Source of the DNA: Sporosarcina luteola
GTDB taxonomy: Bacteria; Bacillota; Bacilli; Bacillales_A; Planococcaceae
Direction of reading: 5' to 3'
Assembly: GCA_014204635.1 (NCBI GenBank)
Contig: JACHLS010000004.1
Location: 310,001-374,000 of the forward strand
DNA: 64,000 bases
Of this stretch, positions 23,749-34,519 are shown in pieces (the stretch's first letter is position 1; every line of letters begins with the position of its first letter). The notes below the pieces were generated by a model. The model was not told where the DNA came from. It searched no databases and saw only the letters and a program-made list of their open reading frames with translations. The position numbers were made by a program, and so were the translations under genes.

Positions 23749-23777
23749 AAAAAAGCGACGGATTCATGCCCGTCGCT
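23749..23777 (-). terminator. Terminator of pepF
   Basis: Reverse strand: GCGACGG/CCGTCGC stem (arms 23770-23776 and 23755-23761) followed by TTTTTT. It lies about 35 bases after the pepF stop. Confidence 0.85.
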
Positions 23778-23810
23778 TCTTCCTTCAGATGACAACTGTT
23801 TTCAAAGTAG

Positions 23811-25631
23811 TTATTGTTTGTTCAATAGCTCTTCCAACTCGTTTAAGCGCTCTTCAAATACTTTGCACGCTTCTTCGATTGGAGTGGTGCTTGTCATATC
23901 AACGCCAGCTTTTTTCAACACTTCAATCGGGTAGTCGGATGAACCGGCTTTTAGGAAGTGATTGATGTAACGATCGACGGCAGGTTGCCCTTCCGTTAAG
24001 ATTTGGTGGCTCAATGCGACAGCCGCACTGAAGCCTGTTGCGTATTGATAGACATAGTAATTGTAGTAGAAATGCGGAATTCTAGCCCATTCAAGACCAA
24101 TTTCCTTATCCTCCGCCACAGCATCCCCAAAGTATTTCTGGTTAAGCGCATAGTATTCTTCAGTCAACTTATCCGCCGTGAGCGCGACACCCTGCTGATC
24201 CAACTGGTGAATCAAATGCTCGAACTCTGCGAACATCGTTTGACGGAAAACAGTTCCACGGAATCCATCCAACCAGTGGTTGAGCAAGTAGATCCGTTTT
24301 TGCTCGTCATCGATCGTCTTCAACAAGTGATCGTTTAGAAGAGCCTCGTTCACTGTCGAAGCAACTTCAGCCACAAAAATGGAGTAGCCGCTATAAATGA
24401 AAGGCTGTGTTTTCCGTGAGTAGTAGCTGTGTACACTATGACCAAATTCATGTGCCAATGTGAACATGTTATTCACGTTATCCTGCCAGTTCATGAGGAT
24501 ATAAGGATTCGTGCCGTACGCACCAGAAGAGTAAGCACCCGAGCGCTTTCCTTTATTTTCGCGGACGTCCACCCAGCGATTATCCAACCCTTCTTTTACA
24601 ATCGACTTATACTCTTCACCAAGTGGATGGAAACTGTCAAGCATCGTTTCTTTTGCTTCCTCATAAGGTATTTTCATCTCCACGTCTTTTACCAACGGTG
24701 TGAACATGTCCCACATATGCAACTCGCTGACTTCCATCACTTTCTTTCGCAATGCGACATAACGGTGAAGCAAACCAAGATTTTTGTTGATCGTAGACAC
24801 AAGGTTCTCATATACTTGCTCCGGAATATGGTTTGCTGATAAGGCTGCTTGTCGCGCCGATTCAAATTTCCGGATACGCGCATTCACATTGTGGCTTTTC
24901 ACATTGCCAGCAAGCGTGGAAGCAAATGTGTTTTTGAACTCGCCATATTTGCTATACATTGCTTTGAAAGCATCCTCCCGAACACGTGGGTCGGTGCTTT
25001 CCAGGAAGCGGATATAACGGCCATGCGACAGCTCGACTTCCTCCCCATTTTCATCTTTGACCATTGGGAATGTCAGGTCCGCATTGTTTAACATGCTAAA
25101 TGTTTCGGAAGAACTTGACGTTACTTCACTTAATTGGGCAAGAAGTGCTTCTTGTTCAGCCGGCAGCACATGCGGACGGAGTGCATTCAATTCCTCGAAT
25201 TCATGCGTATAGACATGGAGGTTAGCGTTCTCTTCCACCATTTTGCTTAACTGATCTTCCGGAATAGCAAGCAATTCTGGTGTAAAGTAGGATAGTGCTG
25301 TCGACACTTTGACATAAAGTGACTTAGCGCGGCTATCCATTGCTTGATAAAAGCTATTTGTCGTATCCTGGTCACCTTTCAAATGCGAATAGGTGTACAG
25401 TTTGCGCATCTTTTGGAAAATTGTGTCCCGATAGGAAAGCGCTTCGAATAGAGCTTCCGCTCCATTCCCTAACGTCCCTTTGAAAGAACCTGCTTGTTCA
25501 AGCAGAGACTCGATCTCTTTAAACTCCGTTTCCCATGCCTCGTCGCTCGGGAAGATATCTTCCAGACGCCAAGTTTCTTCCACTTTTACTTCATCACGAG
25601 TTAACACCTTATTAGTAGTTTCTGCTGTCAT
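23811..25631 (-). CDS. pepF: Oligoendopeptidase F
   Basis: 606 residues, M3B metallopeptidase. The zinc motif HEFGH lies in FTLAHEFGHSVHSYYSRKTQPF (about residues 395-415), with the third ligand Glu in VAEVASTVNEALL. The N-terminal helical part (ETWRLEDIFPSDEAWE...) is typical. It cleaves oligopeptides of about 7-17 residues in the cytosol. GAAGGAGGAAAC precedes the ATG. It is downstream of coiA with a 57-base gap, as in B. subtilis (yjbF-yjbG), and has its own terminator. Confidence 0.96.
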   Translation of the reverse strand: MTAETTNKVLTRDEVKVEETWRLEDIFPSDEAWETEFKEIESLLEQAGSFKGTLGNGAEALFEALSYRDTIFQKMRKLYTYSHLKGDQDTTNSFYQAMDSRAKSLYVKVSTALSYFTPELLAIPEDQLSKMVEENANLHVYTHEFEELNALRPHVLPAEQEALLAQLSEVTSSSSETFSMLNNADLTFPMVKDENGEEVELSHGRYIRFLESTDPRVREDAFKAMYSKYGEFKNTFASTLAGNVKSHNVNARIRKFESARQAALSANHIPEQVYENLVSTINKNLGLLHRYVALRKKVMEVSELHMWDMFTPLVKDVEMKIPYEEAKETMLDSFHPLGEEYKSIVKEGLDNRWVDVRENKGKRSGAYSSGAYGTNPYILMNWQDNVNNMFTLAHEFGHSVHSYYSRKTQPFIYSGYSIFVAEVASTVNEALLNDHLLKTIDDEQKRIYLLNHWLDGFRGTVFRQTMFAEFEHLIHQLDQQGVALTADKLTEEYYALNQKYFGDAVAEDKEIGLEWARIPHFYYNYYVYQYATGFSAAVALSHQILTEGQPAVDRYINHFLKAGSSDYPIEVLKKAGVDMTSTTPIEEACKVFEERLNELEELLNKQ

Positions 25632-25688
25632 GTAGTTTCCTCCTTCTCGCCTTTCTTCGGAAAGCGAATCATTTTTATTCTCTCAATT

Positions 25689-26828
25689 TCAAACATGGTT
25701 TGCAAGAAATCTTTCTGAAATTAAACGCAAAATCTTATTTTCACCTAGTTCTGGCTGCTCCTGAAAAGAGTGTATGCCATTTTTCTTTAAAAATGCGAGA
25801 TACGAATGACATGCAATTGCTTGTTCAGAAGAGGGTCCTTTGAAACGTTGGCAAAATCGGTACAAATAGGCTGCAGAAGCTTCGCTGAATTGCATGTTGT
25901 TTTCTGTCAAGTCGTGGAGGAGGCTTAGTTGCCATTCACCATCATGTACACGGAACGCTTTCTTTGTCTGGACCGGTACGCCAATCCAATCCGGGAGAAG
26001 CATAGGCGGCATTCGGAGTTCGTAGCAACATCGTAAAAAAGGGTCTTGGACGCCTTGACGATTATAATAGATGCGTGACTGAATGTAGTGTTCCCGTAGT
26101 CGGTTATAAGTAGACAAGTACTGTGCGAGCATTACATGAGTCGGAATTTTCGGAATGGCGAATGGGTAACATTGATAAGCGATCGGCAATTTGCTATGAA
26201 CGCCGATATAGCGCTGGCCGTCAACAGGCAACAAGTTGCTGTAGTAATGGAATGTCTGCTGATTCGTATTATAGGTGAGAAGAAAAGGAATTTTAGATGG
26301 GGGAGTCATAATAAATTGTTCTTCAAACTTAGAAAAACGGAAGATACCAACGCCAAGGGGAAGCGTCTTGAACTTTGCCGGGGTATGCAAAATCCATATC
26401 GGTTCCATGTCTGCATTTCGATAACCTTGCGTCCTTTCAATCATTAGCTTAATCGGAATTCGGCTGCATTGGAATTCAATGGGCGTGCTGCTTTCGCCTT
26501 CATGAACGAGCAAATCAGGACGTTGCGACAAGGCAGGCAACAGAGGCTCCAACATTACCTGCTGATTCTGGCTGCATAGAAAGCGATAGAGCTGCCGTTT
26601 GCCGTTTAAGTGCTCAGCCGATTCTCCTTCCGAAAAGGCGCTTGTGCAGTGGGCGTCGTTCGCATGGGCGAAATGCGGTATGACAATTTCGCCGACTTTC
26701 ATATGCACCATAGAGCCGCAAATTGGACAAAAAAACCGTTCAGATGTCCGTAATTGTTTCAACTGGCTCCGCGACATGTCGGGGGACAGAATAACGAGCT
26801 GCCCGTTTCCAGTTTTGGCGGATAACAT
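25689..26828 (-). CDS. coiA: Competence protein CoiA
   Basis: 379 residues. An N-terminal Zn-finger-like FFCPICGSMVHMKVGEIVIPHFAH is followed by a nuclease-like core with RPDLLVHEGESSTPIEFQCSRI, where D, E and Q fit the E-x-Q/PD-(D/E)xK pattern. A long C-terminal region ends the protein. CoiA acts on incoming single-stranded DNA with DprA/RecA during transformation. ATG at 26826-26828 follows AAGGAGGG and is preferred over the upstream ATG at 26853. It stands between mecA and pepF. Confidence 0.9.
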   Translation of the reverse strand: MLSAKTGNGQLVILSPDMSRSQLKQLRTSERFFCPICGSMVHMKVGEIVIPHFAHANDAHCTSAFSEGESAEHLNGKRQLYRFLCSQNQQVMLEPLLPALSQRPDLLVHEGESSTPIEFQCSRIPIKLMIERTQGYRNADMEPIWILHTPAKFKTLPLGVGIFRFSKFEEQFIMTPPSKIPFLLTYNTNQQTFHYYSNLLPVDGQRYIGVHSKLPIAYQCYPFAIPKIPTHVMLAQYLSTYNRLREHYIQSRIYYNRQGVQDPFLRCCYELRMPPMLLPDWIGVPVQTKKAFRVHDGEWQLSLLHDLTENNMQFSEASAAYLYRFCQRFKGPSSEQAIACHSYLAFLKKNGIHSFQEQPELGENKILRLISERFLANHV

Positions 26829-26911
26829 AGTCACTCCCTCCTTTCCATCTATCATAAGGAACCTCCCTGTTCATTTGCAAGAAAAGCACCGCCCTAGTGC
26901 AGCGAATGCAC

Positions 26912-26934
26912 AAAAAAAAGACCGCAAATGCGGC
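26912..26934 (-). terminator. Terminator of mecA
   Basis: Reverse strand: GGCCGCATTTGCGGTC hairpin followed by TTTTTTTT. It is 10 bases past the mecA stop and before coiA. Confidence 0.8.
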
Positions 26935-26944
26935 CTAGTGGCGG

Positions 26945-27598
26945 TTAACCAAAGTAAGTACGGATTGTTTGAAATACATCCGACTCTATAATGACGTTAC
27001 CATATTCCTGCAATCTGTGAATCGAAATGTTTGATAGAGATCCATGTTCTGTCATCACACTGCAAAAATCAGTCTTTCGTGCATCATCGGAATTTTCATC
27101 GTACTCGACATAGAGATAATACCTCTCTTCGAATGTATAAAGAGATGTATGGACTGTGTAATTGGAAAGTTCACTGGACATGGAAATCAATTCCTCAAAA
27201 TCACTGAACACAAACATGTCAGATGTCCATTCTTCCGGCTCATCGTTCACTTCATCTTGCAGTTCATCCGACTTGCCAAAAATGGAAGGATCCTGTTGGA
27301 ACATCTTTCTAGGATCCTCCATGCCAAATGGCATTTCCATATCCTCGCCATCCGATGGCATTTGAGCGCGTGTAACAGTCACTTCAATTCCATTGTTCAT
27401 CGCATGGACTTGGATCCACAAAGGACCTTCAATCTCAAACTCAGTTTCATCATTGATTTCGTCCATCATTTCCCAGAACAATTCTTCACTTTTGTCCCGG
27501 TTGTACCAAACTTCCTCGCGTGTGAAACCACGTTCTTCAATGTCGATATATGATAAGTAGAACTTCACTGTGTTTTCGTTTATACGTTCTATTTCCAT
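26945..27598 (-). CDS. mecA: Adaptor protein MecA
   Basis: 217 residues, the usual length. The N-terminal target-binding part (MEIERINENTVKFYLSYIDIEERGF...NRDKSEELFWEMMDEI) is followed by an acidic linker and the C-terminal ClpC-binding domain (FSDFEELISMSSELSNYTVHTSLYTFEERYYLYVEY). MecA brings ComK, Spo0A and other substrates to ClpCP and so restrains competence. AAAAGGG precedes the ATG. It lies between spx and coiA. Confidence 0.96.
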   Translation of the reverse strand: MEIERINENTVKFYLSYIDIEERGFTREEVWYNRDKSEELFWEMMDEINDETEFEIEGPLWIQVHAMNNGIEVTVTRAQMPSDGEDMEMPFGMEDPRKMFQQDPSIFGKSDELQDEVNDEPEEWTSDMFVFSDFEELISMSSELSNYTVHTSLYTFEERYYLYVEYDENSDDARKTDFCSVMTEHGSLSNISIHRLQEYGNVIIESDVFQTIRTYFG

Positions 27599-27834
27599 CC
27601 CTTTTCTCTCCCTTCCCTAAAACCGGCAGATGCCCGCTTCATTTTATTTGCACTAAACCTGCAATGCTTATTCCTACTATATGACCGTCCAGCAGGATAT
27701 GAAAGGGTTCACCTAGGACGTATATTAAATTCATTTTCATTAATCAAAAGACCGGGCTTATTATACATAGGCCTGCTTCAAAAGATTATTACTAGCATTG
27801 TAGAGAACATCCGCCAAGAAAGCAAGGGAAATTC

Positions 27835-27883
27835 AAAAAGCTGATAGGTTTTGGCGGTTCGCCCACACAATCCCCTATCAGCT
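27835..27883 (-). terminator. Terminator of spx
   Basis: AGCTGATAGG (27839-27848) pairs with CCTATCAGCT (27874-27883). On the reverse strand TTTTTGAATTT follows. The rest of the 303-base gap to mecA shows only AT-rich sequence. Confidence 0.75.
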
Positions 27884-27901
27884 CAACCTATATTTCAATC
27901 C

Positions 27902-28300
27902 TTAATTAACCATACGCCGCGCTTCAAGCAGCTGATAGGCTCTTACTTTTCTAGGTAGGAAACGACGAATCTCATCTTCATTATACCCTACCTGCAGCCT
28001 TTTTTCATCAAGAATGATCGGTCTTCTGAGAAGGCCTGGATGTTCTTGGATCAATTCATACAAACGTTGCAACGGTAAACTTTCTACATCTACGTTCAAC
28101 TTTTGAAAAATTTTTGAACGTGTTGAGATGATTTCATCCGTTCCGTCTTCCGTCATACGAAGGATTTGTTTAATTTCATCTATATTCAAAGGTTCCGAAA
28201 AGATGTTACGCTCTGAATACGGAATCTCATGTTCCTCCAACCATGCTTTCGCTTTTCTGCATGATGTGCAACTTGGTGAAGTAAATAATGTAACTCCCAT
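27902..28300 (-). CDS. spx: Transcriptional regulator Spx
   Basis: 132 residues, nearly identical in pattern to B. subtilis Spx. The redox switch CTSC is at 11-14, followed by [20 protein letters not shown], the [16 protein letters not shown] block and [28 protein letters not shown]. It binds the alpha subunit C-terminal domain of RNA polymerase and switches on thiol-stress genes when the CxxC is oxidised; ClpXP with SpxH removes it. The C-terminal tail ends in RRMVN instead of RLAN. AAAGGAAG precedes the ATG. Confidence 0.97.
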   Translation of the reverse strand: MGVTLFTSPSCTSCRKAKAWLEEHEIPYSERNIFSEPLNIDEIKQILRMTEDGTDEIISTRSKIFQKLNVDVESLPLQRLYELIQEHPGLLRRPIILDEKRLQVGYNEDEIRRFLPRKVRAYQLLEARRMVN

Positions 28301-28710
28301 TCGCTGACACTTCCTTTCAGTCGGCTTGCTTATATTGGATAATTCTTTGTTTATTTTAGAATCATTTTAATGTACTTCCCGTACTACCTATTATACACCT
28401 ATTCATATTGAATGAATACACTTTTAGAAAAAAACTTGGAACAGCTTGGATGTATGTCACATTTCCGCAATATAGTGGGGTTTGCCACTCCCTTATGTAC
28501 TTGAGATGTCTATTACTTCTGTTATACCCGTTGCTCCATTTTGTTAAACATCATTTTGTCAAATTATCTCCTTTCTCATTTAGATAGATAAAAATGAAAA
28601 TAATGATGTTCATAATATAGTACGATTATGGCCCAGGTAAAGTTTCATTAAACCATAACTATTCAATTAAAATTTCCTCTCCCCTTTCCAAATCAGCATA
28701 TTGAAATACA
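28301..28710. other. Gene-free interval upstream of spx
   Basis: AT-rich, without a supported ORF. On the reverse strand TATAAT (28390-28395) lies about 90 bases before spx and could be one of several promoters, as spx is known to have more than one, but no good -35 accompanies it. Nothing else is recognisable up to the terminator at 28710. Confidence 0.5.
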
Positions 28711-28741
28711 AAAAAGACAAGAGAAAACAACGCTTCTCTTG
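28710..28741 (-). terminator. Terminator of the glycoside-hydrolase-like gene
   Basis: CAAGAGAA (28718-28725) pairs with TTCTCTTG (28734-28741), and the reverse strand continues with TTTTTT. Confidence 0.75.
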
Positions 28742-28755
28742 CCATTATTGGAGCT

Positions 28756-29958
28756 TTACGGTGTATAATCGACATTCTCCGTATACGTATTGCCTGCATT
28801 CCATAGCAAAAATTCATCAATTCCGTTATCTTTCAACGCTTTGATTTGCGCTTCCACTTCCTTCTTGCCGTATTTCAAATAGTTTCCGCTTCCTAACCAA
28901 GAGGCCGTGAAATCTTGCAGCCAAGGGCGCGAGATTGGAGGCGTTTTCAACTCACCGAGCTTCTCCTTCTCCACTTTTGCATATGCATCAACCAGCTGAT
29001 ACGGCTCTAAATCCGGTTTGGCTATCCCGAAATAGGAAGTCCAATGGCTCGGATAAATCATGGAGGAAATCACATCTACATTCTCGGAGATTTTTGAGAA
29101 GTTCTGCCCGATGCCAGGCGCCTCCGGCAACGTTGCCGAATAACCGAATATATCGACAGAAACATCGACGCCATAAGGTTCTAATTGTTTTTTGGCATAT
29201 GCGACGAAATCAGTGACAGCTTCCACTCTCCGTTGCACCGGGTCCAGTTCTGAATCTTCATATCCTCCTAACGAGTACTGTAAAACATCATGGCGTTTTT
29301 CAAATCCTTCTGGAAAACGAACATAATCGAATTGGATTTCCTGAAAGCCCATCTTAGCCGCCTCGATGGCAATCTCCACATTATAATCCCAGACTTCCTT
29401 CATAAAAGGATTCACAAAAGATTCGCCTCGCCTGTTTTCCCAAACAGTATTTCCTTCTACAAAAGACAAGTCAGCATGCTTTTTGGCTAAAACGCTGTCT
29501 TTAAAGACGACAACGCGGGCAATCGGATAAATCTTCTTCTCTTCCAATGTTTTCAACATTGCCTGTGGATCCTTAATGTACGGTTTCCCAATGTCCAATG
29601 CCTTAAGGGGAGAATCGTCCGCAGGAATATATGTGAGGTACCCAAAGTCATCCTTGATATCTATAACCATTGCATTCAATTCCGTTTTCTCAATCAAGTC
29701 AGTGAGGCGTTGAAAGCGCGCGCCTCCAGCGGAATGCCCTGTTACGTAAATACCTCTTACGGCATCTGGATATTCAAACGTCAAACCGGATTGATATGTA
29801 AACAAAGCAGACTGCACCAATAACATTTCGTCTATGGTGTCAAATCCATATGTACGGCTGGCTAAATCAGTGTCTTTTCGATCTTCAGCCTTGGCGATTG
29901 CGGGAAATCCCATTGCCGCCATCAACAAAAAGGCACATCCCCATTTCATCAATTTCAT
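28756..29958 (-). CDS. Secreted glycoside-hydrolase-like protein (DUF4015)
   Basis: 400 residues. A signal peptide (KWGCAFLLMAAMGFPAIAKAE, cut near 25) is followed by a TIM-barrel type domain in the DUF4015/putative glycosyl hydrolase pattern: RGIYVTGHSAGG, AMVIDIKDDFGYLTYIPADDSP, ARVVVFKDSVLAKKHADL, EIQFDYVRFPEG, SVDIFGYSATLPEAPGIGQN and SMIYPSHW. The FDYVRFP and D-I-K-D stretches are the likely active-site edges. Substrate unknown; a cell-wall or polysaccharide target is likely given secretion. AAGGATG precedes the ATG. It is upstream of spx on the same strand, with a terminator between. Confidence 0.85.
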   Translation of the reverse strand: MKLMKWGCAFLLMAAMGFPAIAKAEDRKDTDLASRTYGFDTIDEMLLVQSALFTYQSGLTFEYPDAVRGIYVTGHSAGGARFQRLTDLIEKTELNAMVIDIKDDFGYLTYIPADDSPLKALDIGKPYIKDPQAMLKTLEEKKIYPIARVVVFKDSVLAKKHADLSFVEGNTVWENRRGESFVNPFMKEVWDYNVEIAIEAAKMGFQEIQFDYVRFPEGFEKRHDVLQYSLGGYEDSELDPVQRRVEAVTDFVAYAKKQLEPYGVDVSVDIFGYSATLPEAPGIGQNFSKISENVDVISSMIYPSHWTSYFGIAKPDLEPYQLVDAYAKVEKEKLGELKTPPISRPWLQDFTASWLGSGNYLKYGKKEVEAQIKALKDNGIDEFLLWNAGNTYTENVDYTP

Positions 29959-30082
29959 CGGCTCTCATCCTTCCTATCTTCATATCTTAGCAAACTGACT
30001 AGTAGAACGGTATCAAAAACTGTATATTCCCGAAATTCCACGTCAAAAAACCTCTGATGGTCCCGTTTGTACGATTCCCCTG

Positions 30083-30111
30083 TTGCATTTCTCAAAAGGT
30101 CGTATTATAAT
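30083..30111 (+). promoter_or_regulatory. SigA promoter of the trpS leader
   Basis: TTGCAT (30083-30088), 17-base spacer, TATAAT (30106-30111). Transcription would begin near 30118, at the T-box leader. Confidence 0.75.
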
Positions 30112-30117
30112 CATTGG

Positions 30118-31574
<1,457 letters not shown>

Positions 31575-31611
31575 TGATCATCGCCCTTTACCGTTTCTTC
31601 TATTCTATGTA

Positions 31612-31648
31612 CAAGAAGCCCCCTTTTAGACGAAGGGGGCTCTATTGT
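31612..31648 (+). terminator. Terminator-like hairpin after trpS
   Basis: AGCCCCCTT (31617-31625) pairs with AAGGGGGCT (31633-31641), followed by CTATTGTTT. The U-run is weak. It lies 200 bases after trpS, beyond the start of the small reverse-strand gene. Confidence 0.55.
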
Positions 31649-31770
31649 TTGCCTTTAGTAAAAATGACACAAACCAGGGAAGTAGTAAGTTCAGATGGAG
31701 TTGATCTGCTTCCAGGAAAATTAGGGCAGCTCTAGTAGAAGGCCAACGTGGTGTGTGGACGGGGGGGAAT

Positions 31771-32040
31771 ATACGAGCAGTAAGCGAAGAGATACGAGCG
31801 GTTGCCAGAGAAATACGAGAGGTTAGCCATATGATACGAGCGGTTATGAAGATATACGAGCACTTCCTGAAATATACGAGCGGTCACGGGAATATACGAG
31901 AGGTTACACAAATTATACGAGCGGTTGGTAAATTAATATGTCATTCTTTAGCGTGCACTTTGCAGCAAATACGAGCACTTTTCCAGTTATTCGAGAACTC
32001 TTTCTGCTATTCGTATAATCAGTGGCAACATACGAACTCC
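31771..32040. repeat. Helix-phased array of ATACGAG repeats
   Basis: Twelve copies of ATACGAG or one- to two-base variants start at 31771, 31792, 31813, 31834, 31854, 31874, 31894, 31915, 31969, 31989, 32009 and 32030. Spacing is 20 or 21 bases except for one 54-base step. The core is usually followed by CGGTT or AGGTT; the remaining 8-9 bases vary. The frame that crosses the array (31753-32058, +) is a product of the repeat, not a gene. The array lies between the fabF terminator and the small membrane protein gene. Confidence 0.85.
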
Positions 32041-32061
32041 CTCCTCCTATCACAGTAAACA

Positions 32062-32090
32062 ACAAAAAACCGGCGATTCCAAATCGCCGG
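32062..32090 (-). terminator. Terminator of fabH-fabF
   Basis: Reverse strand: CCGGCGATT/AATCGCCGG stem (32070-32090) followed by TTTTTTGTTG. It is 9 bases after the fabF stop. Confidence 0.85.
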
Positions 32091-32098
32091 CACAAATT

Positions 32099-33334
32099 TT
32101 ATATCTTTTTAAACACGAGGGACGCATTGTGTCCGCCGAAGCCGAGTGAGTTGCTCAGAGCGTATTCGACGTCAGCTTTGCGTGCTTCATTAACCACGTA
32201 GTCCAAATCGCATTCTGGATCTGGCGTTTCATAGTTGGTTGTTGGAGGCAAAATGCCTTCCTGCAACGCTTTTACTGTGAAGATCGCTTCCAGTCCACCG
32301 GCTGCTCCGAGGAGATGGCCTGTCATAGATTTAGTGGAACTGATGGCAAGTTTGTATGCATGATCACCAAATACCGTTTTCGCGGCAATGGTTTCGAATA
32401 AGTCATTATACGGCGTGCTTGTGCCGTGTGCATTAATGTAGCCGATCTGATCAGGACGGATGCCGGCTTCGTCGAGCGCCTGCTGCATCGCGCGGGCTGC
32501 GCCTTCCCCTTCTGGTGCTGGGGCTGTAATATGGTGGGCATCACCCGTGGAACCGTAGCCAACGATTTCCGCATAAATTTTCGCACCGCGTTTGACAGCA
32601 TGCTCATACTCCTCAAGGATGAGCATGCCCGCTCCTTCGCCGATGACGAATCCATCCCGGTTTTTATCGAATGGACGGGAAGCTGTCGCAGGGTCCGGAT
32701 TCAATGACAGTGCCGTGTTTGCACAAAAGCCTGCGACTGCCATCGTGGTAATCGGCGCTTCCGTACCGCCTGTGATCATCACATCGGCGTCTCCGCGTTT
32801 AATGACTTCGAATGCGTCTCCGATAGAGTTTGTGCCCGACGCGCATGCCGTCACGGTACATGAGTTGATGCCTCTCGCTCCGAAATGGATCGATACTTGG
32901 CCGGACGCCATATCTGGAATCATCATCGGGACGAAGAATGGGCTGACTCGACGATAGCCTTTTTCTTGGAAGGTCTTGAATTGCTGTTCATGCGTTTCCA
33001 TGCCGCCGATGCCGGAACCGATCCAAACACCTGCCCGTGGTGCCAGTTCTTCATCAATTTCCAATCCGGCGTCTTTCATTGCCATGATGGATGCAGCCAA
33101 TGCGTAATGGGTAAAGCGGTCCATTTTACGGGCATCTTTTCGTGGAATATATTCTTCGATATCAAAATCTTTTACTTCCGCAGCCACTTTTACCGGGAAC
33201 TGCTCGCTATCCAGCCGTGTCAAAGGACCGATACCGGATTTACCGTTGATCACTGCTTCCCAAGAAGCTTCCGCTGTATTTCCAACCGGCGATATAGCGC
33301 CGACTCCTGTCACTACTACACGTCTCGTTTCCAT
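32099..33334 (-). CDS. fabF: 3-oxoacyl-[ACP] synthase II
   Basis: 411 residues. The catalytic triad is visible: Cys164 in [11 protein letters not shown], His near 304 in [11 protein letters not shown] and His near 341 in [12 protein letters not shown]. It elongates acyl-ACP with malonyl-ACP in fatty acid synthesis. It follows fabH with a 65-base gap on the same strand, the usual fabHA-fabF order, so both answer to the FapR site before fabH. AAGAGGAG precedes the ATG. Confidence 0.97.
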   Translation of the reverse strand: METRRVVVTGVGAISPVGNTAEASWEAVINGKSGIGPLTRLDSEQFPVKVAAEVKDFDIEEYIPRKDARKMDRFTHYALAASIMAMKDAGLEIDEELAPRAGVWIGSGIGGMETHEQQFKTFQEKGYRRVSPFFVPMMIPDMASGQVSIHFGARGINSCTVTACASGTNSIGDAFEVIKRGDADVMITGGTEAPITTMAVAGFCANTALSLNPDPATASRPFDKNRDGFVIGEGAGMLILEEYEHAVKRGAKIYAEIVGYGSTGDAHHITAPAPEGEGAARAMQQALDEAGIRPDQIGYINAHGTSTPYNDLFETIAAKTVFGDHAYKLAISSTKSMTGHLLGAAGGLEAIFTVKALQEGILPPTTNYETPDPECDLDYVVNEARKADVEYALSNSLGFGGHNASLVFKKI

Positions 33335-33399
33335 CGTTCCAACTCCTCTTCTCAGTTACATAACTCTCATTCCTATCAACAGTATAACGGAGAGTCCGA

Positions 33400-34332
33400 T
33401 TATTTACCCCATTTTATACAAAGGGCGCCCCACGTCAAGCCGCCTCCAAATCCGACAAGTACAATAATGTCGTCGTCCTTTACTCTGCCTTCAGCCAAAT
33501 CATCATATAAAGAAATCGGGATGGAAGCCGCAGATGTATTGCCGTACTTATGGACACTTTTGGACATTTTTTCAATCGGCAAGCCTAATCGCTCTCGGGA
33601 TGCTTCCATGATTCGAATATTCGCTTGATGCGGAATCAAATAATCGACGTCTTCTTTAGACAATCCCGCTTTTTCGATGACACTAACCGCCGATTCGCCC
33701 ATTTGCCGTACCGCAAATTTAAACACTTCCCGGCCGTTCATGACAATATATTGATCTTGGTAAAGATGATTGCCGCCTCTTCCGTCGGCACCTAACTCAT
33801 ACGAGAGTATGCCGCGTCCTTCTGAAACTTCACCAATGACTGCAGCGCCGGCCCCGTCGCCAAACAGGACGGCTGTATTCCGGTCTTCCCAATCGGTAAT
33901 TTTGGATAACTTTTCAACTCCGACTACGAGGACATGCTTGTATGTTCCCGCTTCTACGAAATGTTTGGCAGTCACGACCCCATACATGAATCCTGCGCAG
34001 GCAGCCGACAGATCCATGGCTGCTGCATTGACGCAGCCAAGTCGCTCCTGGATCATCGTCGCGACAGAAGGAAACGGGCGGTCCGGCGTGACAGTCGCCA
34101 CTAAGATCATCCCGATCTCTTCCGGCTTGATGCCGGCATTCTGAATTGCTTCTTCAGCAGCCGCAAAAGCCATATCGGATGTATCCATATCATCTGCTGC
34201 AATCCGTCTTTCCTCAATCCCAGTCCGTGTACGAATCCATTCATCCGTTGTATCCATTCGTTTTTCCAAATCCGCGTTTGTTACAACTTGCGAAGGGACA
34301 CATTTACCGATTCCAATTAACCCTGCACCCAT
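33400..34332 (-). CDS. fabH: 3-oxoacyl-[ACP] synthase III
   Basis: 310 residues. The catalytic Cys112 is in [13 protein letters not shown], His is near 237 in [10 protein letters not shown] and Asn near 267 in [10 protein letters not shown]. It begins fatty acid synthesis by joining an acyl-CoA primer (branched in Bacillales) to malonyl-ACP. ATG follows GGAACGGGG-like sequence with a weak ribosome site. A SigA promoter and FapR operator lie 30-75 bases upstream. Confidence 0.97.
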   Translation of the reverse strand: MGAGLIGIGKCVPSQVVTNADLEKRMDTTDEWIRTRTGIEERRIAADDMDTSDMAFAAAEEAIQNAGIKPEEIGMILVATVTPDRPFPSVATMIQERLGCVNAAAMDLSAACAGFMYGVVTAKHFVEAGTYKHVLVVGVEKLSKITDWEDRNTAVLFGDGAGAAVIGEVSEGRGILSYELGADGRGGNHLYQDQYIVMNGREVFKFAVRQMGESAVSVIEKAGLSKEDVDYLIPHQANIRIMEASRERLGLPIEKMSKSVHKYGNTSAASIPISLYDDLAEGRVKDDDIIVLVGFGGGLTWGALCIKWGK

Positions 34333-34363
34333 CTTTGCATACCCCGTTCCTTGTCATCTATTA

Positions 34364-34380
34364 TTAGTACCTGGTATCAA
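34364..34380. promoter_or_regulatory. FapR operator
   Basis: TTAGTACCTGGTATCAA is a 17-base imperfect palindrome that fits the FapR consensus (TTAGTACC...GGTACTAA type). It sits directly downstream of the fabH -10 box, where FapR bound there would block transcription until malonyl-CoA releases it. Confidence 0.8.
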
Positions 34381-34408
34381 TTATAAATTATGAGCTGTCA
34401 TTTTTCAA
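34380..34408 (-). promoter_or_regulatory. SigA promoter of fabH-fabF
   Basis: Reverse strand: TTGAAA (34403-34408), 17-base spacer, TATAAT (34380-34385). The FapR operator abuts the -10 box. Confidence 0.8.
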
Positions 34409-34519
34409 TATGCTGACACATTTCATTCAGGAATCGCAATCTAGCCGACAAAGTTGTTTCCCCTTTTAAACGGCTATGGTATGATGAACAAGGATATCCT
34501 TATATAGAGGTGAATTTCG

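Noticed and set aside
31753-32058. 101-codon frame across the ATACGAG array
   Set aside because: Its residues (IRAV/IREV repeats) merely translate the 21-bp repeat; no ribosome site, and the spacers change length by single bases.
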